Source of the DNA: Terriglobia bacterium
GTDB lineage: Bacteria > Acidobacteriota > Terriglobia > UBA7540
Length of the DNA stretch: 34,999 nucleotides
NCBI GenBank assembly: GCA_020072925.1
Contig: JAIQGA010000054.1
Location: forward strand, 1-34,999
Direction of reading: 5' to 3'
This document shows positions 1 through 12,441 of the stretch, in pieces. Under the pieces are notes generated by a model. That model worked only from the letters and a program-made list of their open reading frames with translations, was not told where the DNA came from and ran no database searches. How positions within the stretch are numbered: the first letter of the stretch is position 1; every line of letters begins with the position of its first letter. Both the position numbers and the translations under genes were made by a program.

Positions 1-181
1 GCCCCGCCACAGCCAGTCCCCCGGGTCCCCCGATGGGAAGCTGGAAGTCGAGGCGAGCCAGGAAGCGGTCGAAGGCGACCATCTTCCTCAGACGCGTCAA
101 TGCCTGTCCGCACTGGAGACTTTGCTGCCGAAGCCGTTCTTCTAGGGCACGACGAAATGCGGCCGCGGTTTTGTATTTCAC
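1..181 (-). CDS. abiEii: AbiEii-type nucleotidyltransferase toxin, N-terminal part (cut by window edge)
   Basis: Reading leftwards from a GTG at 181, the frame stays open to the window edge, giving about 60 residues that begin with a Lys-Tyr-Lys-Thr stretch and contain LRKMVAFDRFLA, typical of the start of AbiEii/DUF1814 nucleotidyltransferase toxins. The GTG overlaps the TGA stop of the upstream gene (GTGA), the translationally coupled arrangement usual for abiEi-abiEii pairs. In this family the toxin is a nucleotidyltransferase-fold protein that blocks growth, and the partner represses the operon. The catalytic motifs lie beyond the window, so activity cannot be judged. The assignment rests on the N-terminal sequence plus the partner gene. 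Confidence 0.72.
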   Translation of the reverse strand, partial: MKYKTAAAFRRALEERLRQQSLQCGQALTRLRKMVAFDRFLARLDFQLPIGGPGGLAVAG

Positions 182-783
182 GAATGACCTTCCGACAGGT
201 TCGAGTAAGAGTCGATTAGGCGTGCGGCCCGCCCGCCCCGACGCTTCGCCTCGGCCACGAGTGCTTGGCGTGTTGTGAGTCCTCGTCCGAGGGCTTCCCG
301 AATGGCGCGGGCAACATGGTCTTCGGAAAGCCCTGCCCTGGTCACATCCGCTATGGTGCGCGGAACCGAAGTAACCCGCAGCCCTTCGCGCTTCACCACA
401 TTGGAAGGCGACAGGCGATTCGTGTGAAGACGAATTCCCTTTCGCCTGCGCGAGGCAGTTCGCGGAACGGTAACATGAACTACCGCAGGGAGAACGTCAG
501 AAAGGTCGTAGAGGGCAAGTGCACTCTCGTGCGAGATGGCGGACTTCGGTCCACACTTGAGCCAAGCCACAAAGAGGTCTTCGAATCGCGAAGAAGGAAA
601 CTGGGTTAGACGGTAGACTCCGTGAGCGACCCTCTGGAAGCGCCCATTTTTCGAATAGTCGGTCAGACGCTCCCCAGAAAAGCCCACGCTCGCCGCCTGA
701 CGAGCCGTAAAGTATCCTGCCTGCGTCTCCGCAAGATGATAGAGAGCGTCGTGATTGGGATTTTTTTTGGCCACGGTCTTCAT
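178..783 (-). CDS. abiEi: AbiEi-family antitoxin / transcriptional regulator
   Basis: A 201-residue protein if started at the ATG at 783; a GTG at 792 would add three residues but leaves poor spacing to the GAAGG Shine-Dalgarno. The N-terminal 60 residues form a winged-helix module (QAGYFTARQAASVGFSGERL, then RVAHGVYRL), followed by a region with AISHESALALYDLSDVLP and the VPRTIADV motif, all characteristic of AbiEi_4-type antitoxins. Such proteins bind inverted repeats in their own promoter and neutralise AbiEii. The upstream DNA on the coding strand has two TGTG(T)GCA-like motifs about 30 bp apart that could be an operator, but this is weak. It is coupled to the toxin gene by a 4-bp overlap. 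The pair probably acts in phage defence or element maintenance. Confidence 0.85.
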   Translation of the reverse strand: MKTVAKKNPNHDALYHLAETQAGYFTARQAASVGFSGERLTDYSKNGRFQRVAHGVYRLTQFPSSRFEDLFVAWLKCGPKSAISHESALALYDLSDVLPAVVHVTVPRTASRRRKGIRLHTNRLSPSNVVKREGLRVTSVPRTIADVTRAGLSEDHVARAIREALGRGLTTRQALVAEAKRRGGRAARLIDSYSNLSEGHS

Positions 784-1523
784 TGTGTGCACAACCTTCG
801 GAAATACCTAATCTTCTGCACACATTATGCAGCAACGGAGCATGCTCGTCCAGCCCGAATGTGGTGCTGAACGCAGTTGATTTCAAACTGAATTTTCTCA
901 TGGCCACCGGGTTGGGAAACACTAGTCATGGCCCAAGAGAGAGTGGCGCCTCTCGGACGGTGATACCGTGGCAATTGAGACCTTTCGATGGGATCGAAAC
1001 GTCATGGCTGTTCTTGCGTCGTCATGCTGCAAGGGTCCCGCCGGTTGATTTGGCAATGCGGCACGGTAGCCTATAATTTATTTGGAATATGCGTGCGAAG
1101 GAGGTAGGTCGAGTACCATTTCGGTACCACTTGGGTGTCCTGAGCGTGTCTGAACGTCCTTTTCGGTTGCCAGCCGTGCTGCAAAATCACTGAGTTAGAC
1201 CAATTCTACTTGCCGTGAGCGCAAGAGGTCCGCGGTTCGAATCCGCACGCCCCGACCAATCTCCTCGATGGCTACATGGGCTGGAGGACAATGAAACCAC
1301 AGGAACACCCTCCCCGTTGCCGCATTCCAACCTTCACGAAAGTGTCTCATCCTGATACGTTCTTCTGTGGACCGGACACTTCTTCGTGCATCCCCACTTG
1401 TACAGATTCTCTAACTCCCCCAACAACCTGAATACGAACCACTTAGCCATCCAAAGCTTTTCCATTTGGCACGCCTTATGCAGGGCTTCAGGCCGGCAAG
1501 CGGTTGTCTCGAGGCAAACCATA
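784..1523. other. Intergenic region with a tRNA-Pro remnant
   Basis: About 740 bases without a convincing gene between the divergently oriented AbiEi gene and the sensor kinase. The only recognisable content is the 3' tRNA-Pro-like remnant at 1209-1258. The open frames here (for example 783-1076 plus) have no ribosome-binding site or family resemblance. The frame of the sensor kinase extends back to 1386, but its first 46 codons lack the features of a protein start. Confidence 0.6.
1209..1258 (+). pseudogene. Degenerate 3' half of a tRNA-Pro gene
   Basis: The segment has a 5-bp anticodon stem (CTTGC/GCAAG) around a 7-nt loop, an AGGTC variable region, a T-arm with GGTTCGAATCC, the acceptor 3' strand CGCCCCG, discriminator A and CCA. 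CGCCCCG-A-CCA is typical of bacterial tRNA-Pro. The loop reads CGTGAGC, lacking U33 and a proline anticodon; the outer T-stem pair is C-A; and no CGGGGCG acceptor 5' strand or D-arm precedes it. It is therefore a decayed fragment, not a functional tRNA. Such 3' tRNA fragments commonly mark an attachment site of an integrated element, possibly the one that brought the AbiE pair. Confidence 0.6.
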
Positions 1524-6080
<4,557 letters not shown>

Positions 6081-6110
6081 GTATTGCCATGACAATCCTG
6101 ATGGCGGACT

Positions 6111-7031
6111 ATGAAAATCCTTATCGCAGAAGATGACCCCGTTTTGCGACGGATCCTGGAAGGCTTTCTGATGAAATGGGGCTACGACCTGGTGGTGACC
6201 AAGGATGGGGCCGAAGCCTGGAGGGCGCTTGAGCAAGAGGCGGCCCCGCCCCTGGCCGTTGTGGACTGGATGATGCCGGGCATGGACGGCCTGGAATTGT
6301 GCCGCAAAGTCAGGGAACGTGGCGCGGGTCCCTACACTTATATTCTGTTGCTGACCGCCAAGGGGCAGAAGGAGGACATCGTACGAGGCATCGAGGCAGG
6401 CGCGGACGATTACCTGACGAAGCCCTTCGACGTACAGGAACTCCGAGTTCGGATCCGGGCGGGAGTGAGGGTGCTGGAGTTGCAGGAGAAGTTGCGAGAA
6501 TTGGCCACCCGCGACCCTCTTACCGGCCTCTTCAATCGCGGGGCAATTCTTGAGTTGCTGCAAAGGGAGCTTGCCCGTAGCGAACGTCAGGGCGTTTCCA
6601 TTGGCGTCATCATTGCTGACCTCGACCACTTCAAAAAAGTCAACGATACACATGGCCACCTGATCGGAGATGCCGTCCTGTGTGAAGCGGCGAAACGCAT
6701 GAAAGCTGCGGTTCGCACCTACGACTTTGTGGGTCGATACGGAGGAGAGGAGTTTTTGATTTTCTCCCCCGGGTGTGATCTCCGTGACGCCTGCCAGCAA
6801 GCCGAACGCATTCGAGAATACATTGCGCGGGAGCCGGTGGTCACGCCGCCGGCCTCCGTGCAAATAACCGCCAGCTTCGGGGTTTGTGCCAGTGGAGCGG
6901 GCGTTCGAAATGACTTCACGACGCTGATTAATGCTGCGGACGCGGCGCTTTATCGCGCCAAAGAGCGCGGGCGCAATCGCGTTGAGCGGGCCGTGGAATG
7001 GGCCGGCACCCAGGCGACTTCGGGCTGCTGA
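6111..7031 (+). CDS. Response regulator with GGDEF diguanylate cyclase output
   Basis: A 306-residue protein. Residues 1-120 are a receiver domain with the acidic pair Glu7-Asp8-Asp9, phospho-acceptor Asp52 (VVDWMMPGMDG) and Lys104 (LTKPF). Residues 130-295 are a GGDEF domain with active site GGEEF at 211-215 and an inhibitory I-site RTYD at 202-205, five residues upstream, so product inhibition is expected. It should make cyclic di-GMP from two GTP in response to phosphorylation. It lies 30 bp behind the hybrid kinase in the same direction and is probably co-transcribed with it. It converges on the cytochrome cluster, so c-di-GMP control of that cluster is possible but not shown. Confidence 0.95.
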   Translation: MKILIAEDDPVLRRILEGFLMKWGYDLVVTKDGAEAWRALEQEAAPPLAVVDWMMPGMDGLELCRKVRERGAGPYTYILLLTAKGQKEDIVRGIEAGADDYLTKPFDVQELRVRIRAGVRVLELQEKLRELATRDPLTGLFNRGAILELLQRELARSERQGVSIGVIIADLDHFKKVNDTHGHLIGDAVLCEAAKRMKAAVRTYDFVGRYGGEEFLIFSPGCDLRDACQQAERIREYIAREPVVTPPASVQITASFGVCASGAGVRNDFTTLINAADAALYRAKERGRNRVERAVEWAGTQATSGC

Positions 7032-7127
7032 CGAGGCTGGGAACCGGCCGTTCTTTTGCCGCGGCGCCCGTGTGGGTGTGTCATGGGGCCGTGCGGGCAA
7101 ACCGCTTCGCGGAACCTAGAACGATAT

Positions 7128-9185
7128 CTATCTCCTGCCAGCCAACTTTCCAATCCCCCCGGCGGAGCGGAGCTGGTGGGGATAGTTGTGGCATACCAGG
7201 CTGCAGGAGCTCGTCACGCGGTTATATGAGATCGGAGTTGCGCCGTTTAGGGCGACAACTTTGGCGTCAAAGTTCACCAGGCGTTCCCCGGAAATGCTGC
7301 CGGACTGAGTGCCCATCCCGTGAGCCGTATGGCATACCGAGCAGGAGAATCCGTCCTGCTGAACATGGCGCGCGTGTTCGGTGAAGCTGCTGGCAGTCAT
7401 GACCCGGGTGAGATCGTGGCACTTGGCGCAAAGCGCGTACGGTCCGCCATTGGGGCCGCCCTCGGCGCTCAGGCTCGGGTTGGGGAATAGATTCGTAATC
7501 AGCTTGCCGGGCGCGGGCGCCTGGCTGAATTCGTATCGGCGCTCCAGGATGTGTCCGAAGATCGATCCATGCGGGCCATTCGGCCCGTTGCCGCCGAATT
7601 CGCGATTGTCATCGCTATTGTGACAATCGGTGCAGAGGATACGGCTGCTCATGCTGCGCCCCACCGATCGGCCGTCGAGATTCAACATGTTGGGTCGCAG
7701 GCTGGGCTGCGGGAACGGGCTCATGCGATCGTGCATCACCGGATGGCTCGACGTCGCCGTGGCGCTGAATTCCGGGATGACATTCAGCGGGTCGCTGGCG
7801 GAAACCACGCGCAAGGGCAAATAACCAAAATTGGCTTTCACCCGCTTTCCCGTGCTGGGGCCGTGGCAGCGCAAACAATTCTCAAATTGGCTGACCGCCG
7901 GATTGAGGACGGTGATGCCGTCCGTCCCACTGATCCCCTCAACAAGATTCTGTGAGAGACGCACCGCGGGCGCAGGCGGGAAGGTCGCGACGCGGAGGGA
8001 CGAGTGGGGATTATGGCAGTCTACACAGGCAGCATGGCGGTTCTGATTCAACAAGGCGCTCTCGTGGGCGCGGTGTGGCGTGTTATCCGGCGCAAATGCA
8101 TGGCCGTTCTTCGGCGCGATCATTTCCGCAAGGATGTTAGCCGTAGGAGGAGAGGTGTTCGAACTCCCGTTGTGGCAGGTGAGGCAGATCTGGTCGTCAG
8201 ACGCGCGCAGCAGCGAGTTCGACGTTTGGGCGTTATGCGTTGTGTGGCATGACGAACAGCCGTTTTTTCCCACTGTGCCATAGGATCCCAGAGACGCCTG
8301 GCGTGGGTCGGTCGAGGTCCGCCCCATAAACATGGGGGTGTTCCGAACGGTCACTTGCGGCATCACCCGGTTCGCCGCGGTGGCGTGAATGCTGGTCGGC
8401 CATCCTGTGAGCGGATTGGGGTTGCTCGACGCCGCCCTTCCGGCGAGTGGCGTTGCCGCTATTTGCACTGTCCGCGCCGTGCTTGCTAGCGCGTTGGCCA
8501 GGCCCATCCCTGACCCCCCGGGGACGGCACTGTGGCAGGCCAGGCAGAGCGCGCTGCTCGAGTTGTCGATTGCCAGGAAATTCGGATTATTCTTGTCAAT
8601 ATTCTGCACGTGGGGGTTGTGGCAACTCGTGCACTCGACATTCCCGTTGATGAGCTTCACGGCGCCTGTCGGGTCGGCAGTCGAGGGCGGCTTGGCCGTC
8701 AAGGACGGAACCAGATCCGGAGATCCTTTCAGAGGAAGGACAAAACTGATCGGGTGCATGGCGGAGAGGTTGGTCCCAAAAACGTCCGCGGGATACATCT
8801 GCCCGGTCATCGAAACCTGGCCGTAGGCAACCAGCGCTCCCGGCGACCCCGCCACCGTGCCGTCGTGGCAACTCAGGCAGAGCGTGCTGTCCGTACCCAG
8901 CGGCGGCGACGGGCTGGGCGTGTTAACCATTGTCAAACTGGAATAAACGGTGTAGGACTGGACGCTCGAGAGCTTCTGGTTCCAGAGCGGAGTCTGGGCG
9001 ACGCCCGCCGTGCCATTCAGGCCGGAGTGGGGAGCATGGCAATACAGGCAGGAGCCCGACAGGCTGCCCTTAACCGGCGACGTGCCTCCGCGTGAAAGGT
9101 CATGCGCCCCGATCACGTCGGTCTGCGCCCGCGCGGTGCCGGTCGCCAACACGAAAATCAGGCTCGCAAGAACACTCGCTCTCAA
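7128..9185 (-). CDS. Secreted dodecaheme c-type cytochrome with an OmcE-like N-terminal module
   Basis: 685 residues with a signal peptide ending near TGTARA. I count eleven CXXCH motifs plus one CX3CH motif (CSLVCH) near the C-terminus, so up to twelve hemes. The first 220 residues parallel the tetraheme protein at 13579-14475: DVIGAH, CLYCHAPHSG, LCLSCHDGTV, a His-Pro motif, CTSCHNPH and CLACH in the same order. The rest looks like an added multiheme domain. The start is a TTG whose bases overlap the TGA of the upstream NHL gene (TTGA), with GGGGGAG seven bases ahead, so translation is coupled. It is probably an extracellular or outer-surface electron carrier and may join or cap an OmcE-like filament. 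It is the last gene of the cluster. Confidence 0.9.
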   Translation of the reverse strand: MRASVLASLIFVLATGTARAQTDVIGAHDLSRGGTSPVKGSLSGSCLYCHAPHSGLNGTAGVAQTPLWNQKLSSVQSYTVYSSLTMVNTPSPSPPLGTDSTLCLSCHDGTVAGSPGALVAYGQVSMTGQMYPADVFGTNLSAMHPISFVLPLKGSPDLVPSLTAKPPSTADPTGAVKLINGNVECTSCHNPHVQNIDKNNPNFLAIDNSSSALCLACHSAVPGGSGMGLANALASTARTVQIAATPLAGRAASSNPNPLTGWPTSIHATAANRVMPQVTVRNTPMFMGRTSTDPRQASLGSYGTVGKNGCSSCHTTHNAQTSNSLLRASDDQICLTCHNGSSNTSPPTANILAEMIAPKNGHAFAPDNTPHRAHESALLNQNRHAACVDCHNPHSSLRVATFPPAPAVRLSQNLVEGISGTDGITVLNPAVSQFENCLRCHGPSTGKRVKANFGYLPLRVVSASDPLNVIPEFSATATSSHPVMHDRMSPFPQPSLRPNMLNLDGRSVGRSMSSRILCTDCHNSDDNREFGGNGPNGPHGSIFGHILERRYEFSQAPAPGKLITNLFPNPSLSAEGGPNGGPYALCAKCHDLTRVMTASSFTEHARHVQQDGFSCSVCHTAHGMGTQSGSISGERLVNFDAKVVALNGATPISYNRVTSSCSLVCHNYPHQLRSAGGIGKLAGRR

Positions 9186-10288
9186 TGGCCAACTCCCCCG
9201 GCCCGTTTGCTCAGCCCAAAGTACTGGAAGACCTGAACGCGACGATTGTAGGAATCGACCACAAACACGCGGTCGCTTCGGTCGATAAACAGGCCGGTGG
9301 GCAACTGGAATTCCCCGAAGCCTTCGCCCTTTTGCCCGAAGTAATAGAGGAGCCGTCCTTCGCGGTCGAAGACCTGGACCATGCCGCTCAAGCCCTCGAC
9401 GATGTAAATGTGGCCCTCGGAGTCCATGCCGATTCCCTTGGGCCGGAACAATCCCCCCAGTCCGTCGCCGATTTGCCCGATGGCATACTCGAATTTTCCG
9501 GAAAGATCAAAGACCTGAACACGGAAGTTCATGGCGTCGACGACCATCAGATTTTGGCCGTCCAGCCGCAACTCGGTCGGATACCTGAATTCACCTACGC
9601 GCGTGCCGGTCCCCCCGATCTTCTGCACGACGCGCCCCTCCATGTCCAGCACGAAAACCTGATTGCGCAACGTGTCGGTCACGTAGATCCGTTGCGCCTG
9701 GGAATCGACTGCGATTCCCGTCGACCGCTTGAAATATCCTTCGCCCTTCACACTGCCCAGGACTCGGCGGAATTTTCCATGGGCGTCGAAGATAAAGACC
9801 TTGCCAGAGTAGGAATCGGTGACGTAGATGTTATCCGCGGCATCTACAGCCACGCATTGCGGTGAGACCAGCCCGTCCTGATCTTTTTCGCGCGTGATGA
9901 ATTTGTATTTGTGCTGGGTGAAGTCGAAAATGTGAATGCCGGCTACGCCTGGATCAGTCACGATGAAGCGACCACGTGAATCCGTCACCACACTGTAGGG
10001 CATGACCAGGGCGTGAAACTGCGGTTCGCCGGCCACGACATCGAGCAGGCGCCCCCAAAAGCTATGCTTGGTCTTGACTTCTTTCTCCGAGCTGAAGCTG
10101 CCTTCGTAGACGAGTTTGCGTCCCTCCTCGAGCTGCAATTCCGGCACCGTCGCGGGTCCTGCCGGTTTGGTTCGCGGGCGAGCCACCACTGTTCCGGGAA
10201 GCATGATGAGGACCAGTAAGCAGAAGGCAGTAGGCAGTAAGCAGTACCACCATGACCGTTGGTCGGGTGAACGGGGCGTGGCGCGCAT
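9182..10288 (-). CDS. Secreted NHL-repeat beta-propeller protein
   Basis: 368 residues from the ATG at 10288. An N-terminal hydrophobic core (WWYCLLPTAFCLLVLIML) precedes GTVVA, consistent with a signal peptide. Residues from about 100 onward carry NHL repeats of the type GIAVDSQAQRIYVTDTLRNQ and VFVVDSYNRRVQVF, about six blades. The frame is open to 10495, but the extra 69 codons are read from heptamer repeats and are unlikely to be translated. The signal core itself is encoded by the heptamer array at 10214-10248. Beta-propellers of this type accompany multiheme nanowire genes in Geobacter-like clusters, where a role in filament secretion or assembly has been proposed. Its stop overlaps the start of the dodecaheme gene. 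Confidence 0.85.
   Translation of the reverse strand: MRATPRSPDQRSWWYCLLPTAFCLLVLIMLPGTVVARPRTKPAGPATVPELQLEEGRKLVYEGSFSSEKEVKTKHSFWGRLLDVVAGEPQFHALVMPYSVVTDSRGRFIVTDPGVAGIHIFDFTQHKYKFITREKDQDGLVSPQCVAVDAADNIYVTDSYSGKVFIFDAHGKFRRVLGSVKGEGYFKRSTGIAVDSQAQRIYVTDTLRNQVFVLDMEGRVVQKIGGTGTRVGEFRYPTELRLDGQNLMVVDAMNFRVQVFDLSGKFEYAIGQIGDGLGGLFRPKGIGMDSEGHIYIVEGLSGMVQVFDREGRLLYYFGQKGEGFGEFQLPTGLFIDRSDRVFVVDSYNRRVQVFQYFGLSKRAGGVGH
10214..10248. repeat. Heptamer array, CAGTARG type, five units
   Basis: Five consecutive 7-bp units read CAGTAAG, CAGAAGG, CAGTAGG, CAGTAAG and CAGTACC on the plus strand. The array lies inside the NHL gene, near its 5' end, and is the inverse of the array at 10506-10540. Confidence 0.85.
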
Positions 10289-10372
10289 TTCCGCGAACTG
10301 CCTTGAATCGGCATTTTCGGTGCGAATCGCCGGTGACAGGACAGGACGGGGACGACCCACGGTTCGTGAAAG

Positions 10373-10421
10373 GAAACTCGAAACACGAAACTCGAAATTC
10401 GAAATTCGAGTCTCAAAGCTC
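10373..10421. repeat. Heptamer array, GAAAYTC type, seven units
   Basis: Seven consecutive 7-bp units: GAAACTC, GAAACAC, GAAACTC, GAAATTC, GAAATTC, GAGTCTC and AAAGCTC. It lies between the NHL gene and the beta-barrel gene, in the middle of the inverted pair formed by the arrays at 10214 and 10506. Confidence 0.85.
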
Positions 10422-10505
10422 GCAGCGCTTCGAGCGGTTTTCGATTCCCGACTTTCGATTGGCGATTTTCGCGCCGCGTTCATGTGGTTTCTCACCGGTT
10501 GCTTT

Positions 10506-10540
10506 CTTACTGCTTACTGCCTTCTGCCGCCTGCCTACCT
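10506..10540. repeat. Heptamer array, CYTACTG type, inverse of the 10214 array
   Basis: Five 7-bp units: CTTACTG, CTTACTG, CCTTCTG, CCGCCTG and CCTACCT. Read on the minus strand these are CAGTAAG-type units, so together with 10214-10248 they form an inverted pair about 260 bp apart, just downstream of the beta-barrel gene. Confidence 0.85.
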
Positions 10541-10563
10541 CCGGTTGCTTGCCGCACCGGCCA

Positions 10564-12426
10564 TCAAAAGAAGTTGAACCATCTCGAAATCCCCACGTAG
10601 AATGAGCCCACCAGGGCGGGCGGCGTGCCGGTAAAGCTGAACCCTTGAAGTAACCTGTTATAGCCCGAGGTCACGCTCATCTTGCGGAAGTTGTAGATCA
10701 GACGGAAATCCATGTTTTCATTGTTATTGCTCGAACTGAGCACAGAGCTCTGAGTTCCGCTCAAGGCTTTTGCAAAACTTGCGGAGAGTGTGAGCCCGCG
10801 TGTGGGGTTCGAGGCGACGCCCACCGCGTACGACTTTCCGTTGTAGAGCACAACGCCAAGTGGATTCACGATCGGCAACGGAACCGGCGTGGGCACCAGG
10901 CCCGTGGGCGTCAAGAGCGCATTGCCATTGGAGGTGGAGTAGGAACCATTGATGCTGAACTTGGACAAGGAAAGCGAGGTCGTGTAGCTGTGGCTGGAAT
11001 TTGCGGTGCCGGGCTGGTCGGTCAGGAGGCTTTTCGCGCCGCTGACGTAAGCGCCCCAATACGACCTGCGGCCGAGCCGGCGGCCCAGACTGGTCGTGTA
11101 ATTGTAGCCGGAGCTCGTATAGGCGATGAGGATGGTCTGGGTGGCCTGCGAATAACTGATCCCACCCGAGACGTTCCAGCGCCCAATCTCGTGAATGTAA
11201 TTGAGGGAGCCGTTCAGGCCCGTCAGGGTCTGGTTGGTCGTATTGATCGAGGTCCGCGTCACCCCCACAACTCCGTTGAACGAACCGCCCAGAACCGTAT
11301 TGGAATAACTCGCCGTGGCATTGTAAACGTTGGATGCGAGCGACATTCCCCAGAAGTTTTGCTGCTCGCGCTCCACGAAGCCGTGCAGATTGAGGTGCTG
11401 TGCCGGCATCTCGTAATTGGCATATCCGGTCAGACTCAGGTCGGTCGAAGACTGTTGTGTCGCGAATTGCGGCACAGGGACTCCCGCGCCCAGGAGCGTG
11501 TTGTAGAGCGTCCCCTCCAGGTTATCGGTGTAATAGGTGCTCCCACCTACATTCAGATGCGGCATGGGAGCGAAGTTGAGGCTGCCGGTCAGAGTATCGA
11601 TGGTGGTGTCGTAGCGATTCCTATAAGTCGCGTCGCCGAAATCGGTGCCGATCGATGAGCGCGTGGCGTTTGCGGAAAAGCTCCCATCCCACGGCAGGGC
11701 ATGGCCAACTCCAAAGAAAAGGGAATTGGAGCCCGAATTCGAGTGCTGCGGCACTTCGCCGGTCAGAAACTCCGGCGTGACGATATTCGAGCCGGTATGT
11801 TGATAACCGCCGTTCAGGTTGAAGCCCGCGATTTGATAGGCCGACGTCGCCGAAAACATGTTCGAATGAAGGCGCCCCTGCGTATTCGCCCCATAAACCG
11901 AATACGAATTGTTTCCCGTCGAGAAACCGATATTCAGAGTCGGCAGGTTCTCCAGGTGAACGCCCCAATTCACACCCAGCGTATCGTTGTTCCCATGCGT
12001 CGTGAAGTCGGCAAGGCCGGGAATCCCGAAATTCCCGCTGCTGTTGAAGGTGTTGGAATAGGTGATCGAGCCGGGAAAATTACTGCCGCCGAAGAATTTG
12101 GCGCTTGCGTTCACACCGCTGCTGGCGGTAATCGACTGAAAAGTGGAATTTAGGCGCGACTGGTTGTAAAACGGCTGAACGTCGAAAGAGAGAAAATTGG
12201 GATTATGGTACGAGCCCGACAGATCGGCCTGACCTGCGCCCGCGATGCTGTGGTCGGAGCCGTAAACGTTCGAGTAATTGTCACTGTACCCGCCGGAGAG
12301 GTTGCCAGTCAGATTCAGGCTGGCCTCACCTGCCGTCACCTGCGCCGAGCAGCGCGCCGCAAATGCCAGGGCGAGTATCGCCATCAAGATCGGCAGCCTG
12401 TTTATGGGTTGTAGGACCCTCTCCAC
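10564..12426 (-). CDS. Outer-membrane beta-barrel protein of the electron-transfer cluster
   Basis: 620 residues with a GTG start at 12426, preceded by GGGGGAG at five-base spacing. A signal peptide ends near FAARCSA. The remainder is rich in Ser, Asn, Thr, Gly and aromatic residues, in alternating amphipathic strands, and ends in RWFNFF, a C-terminal aromatic residue as in BAM-assembled barrels. No CXXCH motif is present. In porin-cytochrome and nanowire gene clusters such a barrel provides the outer-membrane passage for electrons or for the cytochrome itself. It sits 15 bp behind the prolyl isomerase gene. The family is not recognised beyond the barrel character. Confidence 0.85.
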   Translation of the reverse strand: MERVLQPINRLPILMAILALAFAARCSAQVTAGEASLNLTGNLSGGYSDNYSNVYGSDHSIAGAGQADLSGSYHNPNFLSFDVQPFYNQSRLNSTFQSITASSGVNASAKFFGGSNFPGSITYSNTFNSSGNFGIPGLADFTTHGNNDTLGVNWGVHLENLPTLNIGFSTGNNSYSVYGANTQGRLHSNMFSATSAYQIAGFNLNGGYQHTGSNIVTPEFLTGEVPQHSNSGSNSLFFGVGHALPWDGSFSANATRSSIGTDFGDATYRNRYDTTIDTLTGSLNFAPMPHLNVGGSTYYTDNLEGTLYNTLLGAGVPVPQFATQQSSTDLSLTGYANYEMPAQHLNLHGFVEREQQNFWGMSLASNVYNATASYSNTVLGGSFNGVVGVTRTSINTTNQTLTGLNGSLNYIHEIGRWNVSGGISYSQATQTILIAYTSSGYNYTTSLGRRLGRRSYWGAYVSGAKSLLTDQPGTANSSHSYTTSLSLSKFSINGSYSTSNGNALLTPTGLVPTPVPLPIVNPLGVVLYNGKSYAVGVASNPTRGLTLSASFAKALSGTQSSVLSSSNNNENMDFRLIYNFRKMSVTSGYNRLLQGFSFTGTPPALVGSFYVGISRWFNFF

Positions 12427-12441
12427 ATCAGCTCCCCCGAG

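Noticed and set aside
1140-1258. Complete functional tRNA gene
   Set aside because: No matching acceptor 5' strand or D-arm was found upstream and the anticodon loop lacks U33, so only a 3' remnant is called.
10116-10605. Plus-strand open frames over the heptamer region
   Set aside because: They are produced by stop-free repeats and lie opposite the NHL gene start; no ribosome-binding site or family resemblance.
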